Part shown: piece after piece, positions 25,415-32,914 of the stretch
Layout: each line of letters starts with the position of its first letter
How positions within the stretch are numbered: position 1 is the stretch's first letter
NCBI GenBank assembly: GCA_003963145.1
Contig: RXJJ01000015.1
Span: forward strand, 62,001 to 126,000
Length of the DNA stretch: 64,000 nucleotides
Reading direction: 5' to 3'
Source of the DNA: Bradyrhizobiaceae bacterium
Lineage (GTDB): Bacteria; Pseudomonadota; Alphaproteobacteria; Rhizobiales; Xanthobacteraceae
Notes under the pieces: model-generated
Seen by the model: only the letters and a program-made list of their open reading frames with translations
What the model was told of the DNA's origin: nothing
The model's database searches: none
Program-made: the position numbers and the translations under genes

Positions 25415-25694
25415 GATGCGCTTCTCCGTTCGCTGGCCGGATGGCAAGACCGAGCTTTGTTATTCGCCTTCGTTAGTGATCAAGGATTATCTGTCGCCCG
25501 GACAGGAGTATCCGCTGGCGGAATTTCTGGAGCTGACGACTAAGGCACTGCGGATCGCCAGCGATCGGGTTCGTGCGAAGTACGGATATTCGTGCTCGCT
25601 CGCGATGTCACAGCTGGCGCAGATCGAAAAGGCCTGCAAGTCATATCGCGGCACGCCGGGCGCGCGCGTGCGCGTCAACGCTTTTATCGAATGA
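25407..25694 (+). CDS. nitG: MSMEG_0570-family nitrogen starvation response protein (NitG)
   Basis: This 95-aa cytoplasmic protein reads MPEMRFSVRWPDG and includes CYSPSLVIKDYLSPGQEY, LAEFLELTTKALRIASDRVRAKYG and a C-terminal VRVNAFIE. It has no catalytic motif I recognise; small size and company suggest an accessory or carrier role. The start overlaps the glycosyltransferase stop by 8 bases and has GGAGAG upstream. A Met three codons later is possible. It is known only as a member of Nit1C-type clusters. Confidence 0.85.
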   Translation: MPEMRFSVRWPDGKTELCYSPSLVIKDYLSPGQEYPLAEFLELTTKALRIASDRVRAKYGYSCSLAMSQLAQIEKACKSYRGTPGARVRVNAFIE

Positions 25695-25708
25695 CAGGGA
25701 GCAAGAAC

Positions 25709-26989
25709 ATGAATATCGCGGTCAAACCTCATCACTCGGTCGTTGTGATCGGCGGCGGACAGGCCGGCCTGTCGATGAGCTATTTTCTCAAGCAGTCCGG
25801 CATCGACCATGTCGTGCTGGAAAAAGAGCGCATCGCCCACGCCTGGCGCACGCAGCGCTGGGATGCATTCTGCCTCGTTACCCCCAACTGGCAGTGCAAG
25901 CTGCCGGGCTTTCATTATCAAGGCAAAGACCCGAACGGTTTCATGCCGAAGGACGAGATCGTTGCCTACGTCGAGAATTATGCCAAGCATTTCGATGCTC
26001 CAATCATGGAAGGCGTGCGCGTCCTGAAGCTCTCGCGGGAAGCGGACGGAAAATTCGTCATCGAGACCAGTCAGGGCGCGATGACGGCCGATGCCGTCGT
26101 GCTTGCGGTCGGCGGTTATCACACGCCCAATATTCCGCGCATGGCCGAGCGTTTGTCCGAAGATATCATGCAGATTCATTCCTCGAACTATCGCAACCCC
26201 GCGCAATTGCCCGAGGGCGAAATTCTTGTGGTCGGCTCCGGCCAGTCGGGCTGCCAGATTGCCGAGGACCTTCACCTTGCCGGCCGCAAGGTTCATCTCG
26301 TTGTCGGCAGTGCGCCGCGCTGTCCGCGATTTTATCGCGGCCGGGACGCGGTCGATTGGCTCGATGATCTTGGCCAGTACGATCTGCCCGTCGAGCAGCA
26401 TCCGCTCAAGGAGGGCGTGCGCAAGAAGGCCAATCATTATCTCACCGGCCGCGGTGGCGGGCGCGATATCGACCTGCGCCGTTTCGCGAAGGAAGGCATG
26501 AAACTTTACGGCCGGCTGAAGGATGTCGCGAATGGCAAGCTTGAGTTCAGCGACGATCTGGCCAAAAATCTGGACTCTGCAGATTCTGTCTATAACGGAA
26601 TTTGCGGCCTGATCGACAAGCACATCGCGGAGAACAACATCGAGGCGCCGGTCACACCGCATTATCAGCCGGTCTGGACGCCGGGCGAAGTGCCGATGAC
26701 GCTCGATCCAGCTTCGGCGGGGATCACTGGTGTGGTTTGGGCCACAGGCTTTACCTCGGATTGGTCATGGGTCGATCTGCCGATTTTCAACGGTGGCAAT
26801 TATCCCGCGCACATACGCGGCGTCACGGCGATGGACGGTGTGTATGTGCTGGGCCTGCCGTGGCTGCACACCTGGGGATCGGGACGTTTTGTCGGTGTCG
26901 GTCGTGACGCGGAAAATCTGTTGAAGCACATCAGAAGCGGACTCTCCGGGAGGACCGACCGCCTCCCTTTACTCCGGGCGGTGGTGTGA
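25709..26989 (+). CDS. nitH: MSMEG_0569-family FAD-dependent oxidoreductase (NitH)
   Basis: This 426-aa flavoprotein resembles group B monooxygenases such as YUCCA and FMOs. An FAD-binding motif GGGQAGLSMSYFL lies near residue 15. A second dinucleotide motif VGSGQSGCQIAEDL lies near 175, probably for NADPH, and an ATG-type motif VVWATGFTSDWSW is near 345. The start is ATG 25709 with GGGAG upstream. It closes the canonical Nit1C gene set. By family it could hydroxylate a nitrogen or carbon atom of the pathway intermediate. The gene that follows starts five bases after its stop. Confidence 0.9.
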   Translation: MNIAVKPHHSVVVIGGGQAGLSMSYFLKQSGIDHVVLEKERIAHAWRTQRWDAFCLVTPNWQCKLPGFHYQGKDPNGFMPKDEIVAYVENYAKHFDAPIMEGVRVLKLSREADGKFVIETSQGAMTADAVVLAVGGYHTPNIPRMAERLSEDIMQIHSSNYRNPAQLPEGEILVVGSGQSGCQIAEDLHLAGRKVHLVVGSAPRCPRFYRGRDAVDWLDDLGQYDLPVEQHPLKEGVRKKANHYLTGRGGGRDIDLRRFAKEGMKLYGRLKDVANGKLEFSDDLAKNLDSADSVYNGICGLIDKHIAENNIEAPVTPHYQPVWTPGEVPMTLDPASAGITGVVWATGFTSDWSWVDLPIFNGGNYPAHIRGVTAMDGVYVLGLPWLHTWGSGRFVGVGRDAENLLKHIRSGLSGRTDRLPLLRAVV

Positions 26990-26993
26990 TGTC

Positions 26994-27854
26994 ATGAACC
27001 TGCATATCACCGCACCGCCGCCAGGGGCCGGGAGCCGCGAAGCCTTGTCGCCGTCCGTTAGAATCGGCATGCCGCATCTGAGCCTGACCGGACTTTCGGA
27101 AAACTGGCTTTTGAAAGAATGCGGGCATCGGCACTGGTTTTTGCTGGCCGCCGCCGCCGGCGATAGCGTACCCGATTTCCGCGATGCGGCGGGCGATCAG
27201 GTTTATGCGGTCTTTCGTGCGGTGGCGATCCGCGATGCACGCTTTGAACGCGTCGCGGAGAACGACGAACTGCACTTCATATCGAGCCTGTCTCGCATCT
27301 CGCGCACCCAATTCACCAGCGTTCATCATCTGATCCGCGGCGGCGGCAAGGTGGGAGAGGTCGAACTGATCTCCTCGTTCGTCAAGCGGACCAATCCCGA
27401 GGTCAATCGTTCGGTCGCCCGTGTCAATCTCGAGGCGTTTCCGTTCGCGGGGCAGGCAACACAATCCGCGCTTGCGGATCTTGCCGGGCCGTTCTGGAGC
27501 GATAGCTGGAGCAGCCATCGTGGATTCCAAAGAGAACAAGCAGGCCTTAGCGGGTCGCTGATCGTCAGGCCGAACCCGTCGATTGATTTCAACGGCGCGC
27601 GCTTTCTCTATTTCGCGTCGTTTCCTGCGCTGGCGGATCGTGCGGAATGGGACATCCTGTCGCCACCGCCGCACCTGACCACAGTCGGGCGCGAGGTCTT
27701 CTACTACGGCAATATCGAGCCCGGTGACGAGATTGTCATTCGTATCGGCGCCACGGCAGCTTCGGGAACGGATTTGATCCATTGGTGCGCGTTGCATCGC
27801 CGGTGCGATGACGCGAGGCTGGCGGATATTTTCACGACGCGCCGGGCTGTTTAA
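26994..27854 (+). CDS. LnmK/Pnap_2097-like biosynthetic protein (hotdog-type acyl enzyme)
   Basis: This 286-aa protein starts four bases after the nitH stop, so it is part of the same operon. The opening RIGMPHLSLTGLSENWLLKECGHRHW and the mid-segment ISRTQFTSVHHLIRGG followed by GEVELISSFVKRT are the look of the Pnap_2097 family, related to LnmK. LnmK is a bifunctional acyltransferase/decarboxylase of polyketide synthesis with a hotdog fold. Two hotdog-like halves are suggested by length and by repeated FVKR...N and FYYGNIEPGDEIVIRI strands. If right, it would handle an acyl-CoA or acyl-carrier intermediate made by the Nit1C enzymes. Confidence 0.65.
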   Translation: MNLHITAPPPGAGSREALSPSVRIGMPHLSLTGLSENWLLKECGHRHWFLLAAAAGDSVPDFRDAAGDQVYAVFRAVAIRDARFERVAENDELHFISSLSRISRTQFTSVHHLIRGGGKVGEVELISSFVKRTNPEVNRSVARVNLEAFPFAGQATQSALADLAGPFWSDSWSSHRGFQREQAGLSGSLIVRPNPSIDFNGARFLYFASFPALADRAEWDILSPPPHLTTVGREVFYYGNIEPGDEIVIRIGATAASGTDLIHWCALHRRCDDARLADIFTTRRAV

Positions 27855-27961
27855 GGCAGGCGTCGCCCGGTCATCGTTTTGTGCAGATAGTTGTGGCGTT
27901 CGCTATTTCCGCCCATCGAACCGGTCGTCAGTTGCGCGCTGCAATTTCTGCGGTACCTGTA

Positions 27962-28606
27962 CTACGCTTTGACATGCTTCAGTGCACCGCGATTGGCCGC
28001 GAAAGCGCGGTCGTATTCGATGACCCTGGCGACTTCGTCACGTGCGGCTTCGCCATAAAGCTTGCCCAGGACATAAAGCATTCCGTCGATCGCCAGCGAA
28101 ACGCCTCCGCTCGTTACGACTCCATGATCGTCGACGATCGCAGCCTCCCGCGCGGATGATATCCTGCCGAATGTTGCAAGCAGATCGACCGGCGCGTCGG
28201 TTTCCGCGCCGACGGCGCGACGCCGCGTGGTTGCGGTTTTTCCGTCAAGTTGCCCGGAGGCCGACAGAATAAGTGCGCCGGTGCATACGGAAGCCAGGGC
28301 GGATGTCTGCCGGCTCTTCAGAAAATCCAGCATCGCGGTATTTTTCACCTGGTCGCGCCAGCCCGGCCCACCGGTCACAACATACACATCGCATGAGGGA
28401 GCACTCTGGAAGTCGCTATCTGCCATCATGACAAGCCCGCTGGCGAGCTTTACGGGACCCTTTGCTTCGGCGATCACCGTGTAGCGAAGGGCAGGGAGGA
28501 TACGCTGGGCCATCGACATGACGCCGACCGTTCCGCCAATGTCGATAGGCTCGACGCCCTCATACACGACAACACCGACCAGGACGGGTTCTTCTCTCGA
28601 CTTCAT
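27962..28606 (-). CDS. DJ-1/PfpI-family protein, possibly isonitrile hydratase-like
   Basis: This 214-aa protein has the class I glutamine amidotransferase-like fold of DJ-1/PfpI. The nucleophile elbow is ASVCTGALILSASGQLDG with the reactive Cys. An early acidic residue occurs in GVEPIDIGG, and VYVVTGGPGWRDQV and DHGVVTSGGVSLAIDGML follow. This arrangement resembles isonitrile hydratase, which uses Cys and a nearby Asp and Thr, but is also seen in AraC-type regulators' amidotransferase domains. It lacks any DNA-binding domain. ATG 28606 is chosen; ATG 28621 is possible. It is convergent with the LnmK-like gene and divergent from the XRE-cupin regulator. Confidence 0.8.
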   Translation of the reverse strand: MKSREEPVLVGVVVYEGVEPIDIGGTVGVMSMAQRILPALRYTVIAEAKGPVKLASGLVMMADSDFQSAPSCDVYVVTGGPGWRDQVKNTAMLDFLKSRQTSALASVCTGALILSASGQLDGKTATTRRRAVGAETDAPVDLLATFGRISSAREAAIVDDHGVVTSGGVSLAIDGMLYVLGKLYGEAARDEVARVIEYDRAFAANRGALKHVKA

Positions 28607-28723
28607 TGACCCGCCGTCCATAGCTCGGTGTCTGTTGCAGGCTTCGTGTGGAGGCTGAAGCTATTGCCAAACCCGAGAAGCGGATTTGCTCTGGCAATAG
28701 GCCCATCTCCTCTAGTAGAATTA

Positions 28724-28740
28724 TTTCCACTGATGGGCAA
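28724..28740. promoter_or_regulatory. Putative half-operator upstream of the XRE-cupin regulator
   Basis: TTTCCACT at 28724-28731, followed by a degenerate partner (GATGGGCAA), lies about 80 bp before the regulator start in the 197-bp divergent gap. The same TTTCCACT/AGTGGAAA element appears at 29443, 29473 and in the palindrome at 30930-30963, so this is likely an autoregulatory site. Confidence 0.45.
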
Positions 28741-28803
28741 GCGTGACGGCGCTCCCCTGATCGGGACTATAATCTCGCTTGTTTGGGACGATTCTCGCAA
28801 ACC

Positions 28804-29424
28804 ATGGCCATCATACCCGTGAAGACGAATGTGAAACCAAGCCCCGAGGAAGCCGGGACGCGATCGCAAATCGACATCCTTGCCGAGGAGGTCAGGTTGC
28901 ATCGCAAGCAGCGGGGCTTGTCGCTTGAGGCGTTGGCCGAGCTGTCCAGCGTCAGCCGTTCGATGATCTCCAAGATCGAACGCGCTGAAGCGGTTCCATC
29001 CACGGCGGTTCTCTCGCGTCTTGCCGAGGCGCTGGGCGTCACATTCTCGCGCCTGATGGCGCCCGAGACAGAGCGGGAAGTTCTCCATATTCCAGCGTCG
29101 CGCCAGCCGGTGCTGCGGGACGAAGCCTCGGGTTTTCTACGCCGCTGCATTTCTCCTGTTCTTCCGGGCCGCGGCATCGATTGGGTTCTGAACACCCTGC
29201 CGCCCCGCGCGACCACCGGGGAATTCGTCGCGCACAGGCGCGGCGTGTCCGAATATATTTATCTGCTCAAGGGCCGGCTCAGCGCCGTGGTCGGCGGACG
29301 CACCATCGTTCTGGTCGAAGGTGACAGTCTTTATTTTGAGGCCGATGCCGGCCATGCTTTTACGAATATCGGCCCGGGGGCCTGCGAGTATTTCCTGGTC
29401 ATCGATTCCTCCGGTCTGCGCTGA
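28804..29424 (+). CDS. XRE-family transcriptional regulator with cupin sensor domain
   Basis: This 206-aa regulator has an N-terminal Cro/C1-type HTH (EVRLHRKQRGLSLEALAELSSVSRSMISKIERAEAVPSTAVLSRLAEALG) and a C-terminal cupin with YIYLLKGRLSAVVGGRTIVLVEGDSLYFEADAGHAF. Proteins of this build, such as PuuR, repress transport and catabolic genes for amines or amino acids and release DNA on binding a small ligand. TTTCCACT-type elements occur upstream of this gene, over the predicted start site of the next gene and before ridA. ATG 28804 is chosen; a TTG 21 bp upstream is possible. Confidence 0.9.
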   Translation: MAIIPVKTNVKPSPEEAGTRSQIDILAEEVRLHRKQRGLSLEALAELSSVSRSMISKIERAEAVPSTAVLSRLAEALGVTFSRLMAPETEREVLHIPASRQPVLRDEASGFLRRCISPVLPGRGIDWVLNTLPPRATTGEFVAHRRGVSEYIYLLKGRLSAVVGGRTIVLVEGDSLYFEADAGHAFTNIGPGACEYFLVIDSSGLR

Positions 29425-29442
29425 CGGTTAAAAACCGGGCGG

Positions 29443-29481
29443 TTTCCACTCCTTGCTGCAGTTTTCCTGTGCGAGTGGAAA
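29443..29481. repeat. Inverted repeat with the TTTCCACT core downstream of the regulator
   Basis: TTTCCACTC at 29443-29451 and GAGTGGAAA at 29473-29481 are exact reverse complements separated by 21 bases. They could form a stem-loop at the end of the regulator transcript or act as two half-operators. The repeated core is shared with sites at 28724 and 30930-30963, which favours protein binding. Confidence 0.5.
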
Positions 29482-29534
29482 GCAGGCCCTTTTATGGGAC
29501 CTACCAAGTCATTGATTCAGAACAATTTGTTCTT

Positions 29535-29550
29535 TGGCACGGTCGTTGCT
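29535..29550 (+). promoter_or_regulatory. Sigma-54 (RpoN) -24/-12 promoter of the MFS transporter operon
   Basis: The sequence TGGCACGGTCGTTGCT matches TGGCACG-N4-TTGCW, with GG (29536-29537) and GC (29548-29549) 10 bases apart. The predicted start is 29561, about 39 bases before the transporter start codon. It is the second textbook sigma-54 promoter within 10 kb. Confidence 0.85.
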
Positions 29551-29558
29551 TCTCCAAT

Positions 29559-29576
29559 AGTGGATTTATGTCCACT
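29559..29576. promoter_or_regulatory. Operator-like inverted repeat over the predicted +1 of the MFS transporter
   Basis: AGTGGA-TTTATG-TCCACT has 6-bp arms around a 6-bp spacer. It covers the predicted start site (29561) of the sigma-54 promoter, where a repressor would block transcription. The core AGTGGA/TCCACT matches the TTTCCACT elements nearby, with the half-sites in the opposite orientation. Confidence 0.5.
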
Positions 29577-29599
29577 AAACGGGAAGAGGGATCAGTCAA

Positions 29600-30919
29600 A
29601 TGTCAGTTGCACAAACCTTGGACAGCTCGCCGGCGGGCGCTGCTGCACAACCGGAGCTAAGCCGCATCGTCTGGGCCAGCGTTTTTGGCACGATTATCGA
29701 ATGGTACGACTTTCTCATTTACGGCACCGCCGCAGCGCTGGTGTTCAACAAGCTGTTCTTCCCGACGCTTGATCCTCTGGCGGGAACACTGGCCGCGTTT
29801 GCCACTTACGCAGTCGGTTTCGGCGCGCGTCCGCTCGGCGGCATCATCTTCGGTCACTACGGCGACAAGATCGGCCGCAAGGCGATGCTGATGATGACCC
29901 TGACGATCATGGGCGTTGGCACGTTCCTGATCGGCTGCCTGCCGACTTATGCCCAGATCGGCATCTGGGCTCCAATCCTGCTGGTGGTACTTCGCTTGCT
30001 GCAGGGCATCGGCGTCGGCGGCGAGTGGAGCGGTGCGGTACTCATGGTCATCGAACATGCGCCTGCGGATAAACGCGGCCTTTACGGCAGCCTCGTCCAG
30101 ATCGGGTTTCCGGCCGGCATCGCGGCATCAACCGGCACGTTCCTGTTGCTCGCGATGCTGCCCGAGGCGGATTTCCTGTCATGGGGTTGGCGGCTGCCGT
30201 TCCTGTTCAGTGCCGTCCTGATTGCCGTCGGCATTTTCATTCGTCTTCGTCTTGCAGAAACCCCTGTGTTTCAGAAGCTTCAGGAAGAAGAGCAGGTGGC
30301 GCGGATGCCGCTCATGACCCTGATCAAGGAGAACCCCAAGGAACTGCTGATCTCGATCGGACTGAAAGTGTCCGAGGTGGCGTGGGTCTACATGATGACG
30401 GTGTTCACCATCGTCTATGCGACCACGAAATTGGGGCTACCCAAAATCCTGATCCTGAACGCCATTCTCGCCGCGGCACTGCTTGAGTTCATTACAATGC
30501 CGCTGTTCGGCTGGATGTCCGACAAGGTCGGGCGGCGTAACATGTTCATCGCCGGGTGCATCATCAGCGCGATCTGCGCCTTCGCGGTCTTCCCGCTGAT
30601 GGATACAAAGAACCCGACGATCATCATCGTTTCCATCGCGGTCATCGTCAGCCTGACGCATGCGATGATGTTCGGGCCTGAGGCGGCGTATCTGCCCGAG
30701 CTGTTCGGAACCAAGACGCGATACACCGGTTCGTCCATCGGCTGTCAGGTCGCCGCCGCCATTTCGGGGGGACTCATTCCGGTGATCGCAACTGGCTTGC
30801 TTGCCTGGACCGGCGGCACCTTGGCGATCTCGTGGTACCTGGTGTTGCTGGCGGCAATCAGTCTGATTTCCGCGCTTGCATCCGTGGAAACCAAGACGCT
30901 CGACTTGTCGCGGGCCTGA
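29600..30919 (+). CDS. MFS transporter, metabolite:H+ symporter type
   Basis: This 439-aa permease has 12 predicted helices. Near the N-terminus, SVFGTIIEWYDFLIYGTAAALVF is the classic opening of the metabolite:H+ symporter (ProP/KgtP/ShiA) group. The MFS loop 2-3 motif is GHYGDKIGRKAML and a second copy-like loop is GWMSDKVGRRNMF. It imports a small organic acid, betaine or similar compound. It lies directly after a sigma-54 promoter and an operator, and before ridA, MOSC and reductase genes, so the solute is probably a nitrogen compound used by those enzymes. The exact substrate is unknown. Confidence 0.88.
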   Translation: MSVAQTLDSSPAGAAAQPELSRIVWASVFGTIIEWYDFLIYGTAAALVFNKLFFPTLDPLAGTLAAFATYAVGFGARPLGGIIFGHYGDKIGRKAMLMMTLTIMGVGTFLIGCLPTYAQIGIWAPILLVVLRLLQGIGVGGEWSGAVLMVIEHAPADKRGLYGSLVQIGFPAGIAASTGTFLLLAMLPEADFLSWGWRLPFLFSAVLIAVGIFIRLRLAETPVFQKLQEEEQVARMPLMTLIKENPKELLISIGLKVSEVAWVYMMTVFTIVYATTKLGLPKILILNAILAAALLEFITMPLFGWMSDKVGRRNMFIAGCIISAICAFAVFPLMDTKNPTIIIVSIAVIVSLTHAMMFGPEAAYLPELFGTKTRYTGSSIGCQVAAAISGGLIPVIATGLLAWTGGTLAISWYLVLLAAISLISALASVETKTLDLSRA

Positions 30920-30929
30920 GAATGGCATA

Positions 30930-30963
30930 GAGACATATTTCCACTATAGTGGAAATATGTCTC
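30930..30963. promoter_or_regulatory. Perfect 34-bp palindrome between the MFS transporter and ridA
   Basis: From 30930 to 30963 every base pairs with its mirror partner around the centre at 30946/30947. The core is ATTTCCACTATAGTGGAAAT, with flanks GAGACAT and ATGTCTC. It lies 11 bases after the transporter stop and 27 before the ridA start. Its TTTCCACT/AGTGGAAA core matches other sites near the XRE-cupin gene, so it is the best operator candidate. With no loop and no U-run it is a poor terminator, though a folded transcript could affect expression of the downstream genes. Confidence 0.7.
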
Positions 30964-30990
30964 GCTCTCCGCGACAATAGAGGACTGTGA

Positions 30991-31368
30991 ATGAAAAGTG
31001 TTATCAGCACGCCCAAGGCGGCGCCCGCAGCAGGTCCGTATTCCCAGGCGATCGGTTTCGGCGATTTTGTCTTTGCGTCCGGTCAGTTGCCGCTCGACTT
31101 GTCCGGGAAAATACCGGAAGGCGTCGAGGCGCAGACCCGTCAGTCGATTGCAAATCTGTCCGCCGTTCTCGAGGCTGGTGGCGCGTCGCTAGCCAGCGTT
31201 GTGAAGACCACGGTGTTTTTGAAGAACATGAGCGATTTCGCCGTGATGAACGGCATCTATGCCGAGCACTTCAAGGAATCGCCGGCCCGTTCCACCATCG
31301 AGGTTGCGCGGCTGCCGCGCGACGCTCTCGTCGAGATCGAAGCGATTGCGATCCGCAAAAAGGATTGA
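30991..31368 (+). CDS. ridA: RidA-family enamine/imine deaminase
   Basis: This 125-aa protein is a Rid/YjgF/UK114-family trimer subunit. It hydrolyses reactive enamines and imines to ketoacid plus ammonia. Family landmarks are PAAGPYSQAIGFGDFVFASGQLPLD and the C-terminal PARSTIEVARLPRDALVEIEAIA, with the catalytic arginine in ARST. The start has AGAGGACTG upstream. Its place in a sigma-54-linked operon with a transporter and a MOSC/reductase pair suggests it clears imines formed during breakdown of an imported amine or N-hydroxy compound. Whether it is the RidA or a Rid2-7 subtype is not certain from motifs alone. Confidence 0.9.
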   Translation: MKSVISTPKAAPAAGPYSQAIGFGDFVFASGQLPLDLSGKIPEGVEAQTRQSIANLSAVLEAGGASLASVVKTTVFLKNMSDFAVMNGIYAEHFKESPARSTIEVARLPRDALVEIEAIAIRKKD

Positions 31369-31372
31369 GACC

Positions 31373-31957
31373 ATGAATATCCAGTCACCCCAACGGCCGT
31401 TGCCGAAAATGATCGAAGCTTTCGAGCATCCGTCGGGCTCGGTGGCTTCGAAAAGTCCCGGCGGCGCCAAATCCTGGCGTGGCCGGCTTCTTCACATTCA
31501 CATCGCGCCAAGCGCGAGTTACGAAATGGAAGAACTGAGCGAGGCGGAATGCATCGCGGGGCGTGGCATTGTCGGCGACCGTTATTTCAACGGCACCGGC
31601 ACTTATTCGCCCAAACCCGATGTGCGTGAAGTGACGCTGATCGAGCGGGAGGCTCTGGATGCGCTCACCCGTAACGATCCGCCGCTGCAGAGCGGCCCGC
31701 TCACGATCGAGCCGCGCGATCATCGCCGCAATCTGACCGTGATCGGTGTGCCGCTCAATCACCTGGTCGGGAGGCGTTTTCGCGTGGGCGAAGTTATTCT
31801 GCGCGGAGGGCGGCTCAACTTTCCATGCAAATATCTGGAGGAGCTGCTCGGCATGCCGGTGTTTCTCCCTCTTTACAACAGGTCGGGCCTGAATTGCGGA
31901 ATCGAGCGGGGCGGCGTCATCCGGCCCGGCGATGGGATCGAGCTGATCGAGGACTGA
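31373..31957 (+). CDS. MOSC-domain protein
   Basis: This 194-aa protein is a stand-alone MOSC domain, the C-terminal domain of molybdenum cofactor sulfurase and of mARC-type reductases. The conserved cysteine appears in LNFPCKYLEELLG, preceded by GEVILRGGR and followed by NRSGLNCGIERGGVIRPGD. Other family features are GIVGDRYFNGTGTYS and REVTLIERE. In YiiM and mARC the Cys ligates molybdenum and the proteins reduce N-hydroxylated compounds. It starts four bases after ridA and is followed by a reductase that could supply electrons. Confidence 0.88.
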   Translation: MNIQSPQRPLPKMIEAFEHPSGSVASKSPGGAKSWRGRLLHIHIAPSASYEMEELSEAECIAGRGIVGDRYFNGTGTYSPKPDVREVTLIEREALDALTRNDPPLQSGPLTIEPRDHRRNLTVIGVPLNHLVGRRFRVGEVILRGGRLNFPCKYLEELLGMPVFLPLYNRSGLNCGIERGGVIRPGDGIELIED

Positions 31958-31975
31958 TCGGGATTTTCTCACGTC

Positions 31976-32914
31976 ATGACCGCTCGAATGATCATGAAAC
32001 TGCAGGTCGCGCAGGCGCGTTTAACGACGCCGGATGTGCTGCATCTGCGCCTCGTCCACCCGCTGCGGCCGAATCTTCCGGAATGGTCGGCCGGCGCGCA
32101 TGTCGATTTGCGCCTGCCGGATGGCCGGGTACGGCAATATTCCCTGTGCGGGAATCCGGACGATCTGTCGGCCTATGAAATCGCAGTCAAGCGCGAGACA
32201 AACGGGCGCGGCGGTTCGATCTGGGCACACGACCATCTGACTGAAGGCGCAACCGCCCACGTATCGGCACCACGCAATAACCTTCCGCTGGTGGACGCCA
32301 AGCGTATCGTGATCGTCGCAGGCGGCATCGGCATTACACCCTTCGTGTCGATGGTGCGCACGCTGATGAAACAGGGCAGGGACTTCACCCTGCATTATTG
32401 CGCGCGCTCCGCCAGCGAAGCCCCGCTGCTTGATGAACTAAAGGACATCTGCGGACCCAGTTTGCAATGCTGGTTCTCGCAGGAGGGATCGCGTTTCGAT
32501 CCTGCCGTGATAGGCCCGTCCGATCCGGACACGCATGTGTATGTTTGCGGGCCGCAGCGTTTGCTGGATGCCGTGCAGTCGGCATTGGCGGACTGGCCGG
32601 AAGATCACGTTCATACCGAAGTTTTCCAGCTCACCCTCGACGAAAATTTCAAGGCCGAGCCGTTCGAAGCCACGATCGCGTCGACAGGCCAGCGGCTTCA
32701 CGTCCGCGCCGATCAGTCGTTGCTCGAGGTGCTGCGTAACGCCGGCTTTATCGTGGCATCGTCATGCGAACTTGGCGTGTGTGGTTCGTGCGAGTGCGGC
32801 TATCTCGACGGCATCGTCATTCACCGCGACAAGTCGCTTCCTGTATCCAAGCGGCAGGATCGTATGCTGCCCTGTGTCTCACGCGCGCGCGTCGCTGTGA
32901 CTCTCGATATGTAG
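31976..32914 (+). CDS. PDR/VanB-family flavin reductase with C-terminal 2Fe-2S ferredoxin domain
   Basis: This 312-aa protein is in the phthalate dioxygenase reductase family. Flavin binding is shown by VRQYSLCGNP, NAD-binding by VIVAGGIGITPFVSMVR and VYVCGPQRLLDAV, and the ferredoxin domain has C264, C269, C272 and C300 in CELGVCGSC and LPC. It passes electrons from NADH to an oxygenase or reductase partner. No oxygenase gene follows, so the adjacent MOSC protein is the likeliest acceptor. Starts at 31988 and 31994 are also possible. Confidence 0.9.
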   Translation: MTARMIMKLQVAQARLTTPDVLHLRLVHPLRPNLPEWSAGAHVDLRLPDGRVRQYSLCGNPDDLSAYEIAVKRETNGRGGSIWAHDHLTEGATAHVSAPRNNLPLVDAKRIVIVAGGIGITPFVSMVRTLMKQGRDFTLHYCARSASEAPLLDELKDICGPSLQCWFSQEGSRFDPAVIGPSDPDTHVYVCGPQRLLDAVQSALADWPEDHVHTEVFQLTLDENFKAEPFEATIASTGQRLHVRADQSLLEVLRNAGFIVASSCELGVCGSCECGYLDGIVIHRDKSLPVSKRQDRMLPCVSRARVAVTLDM

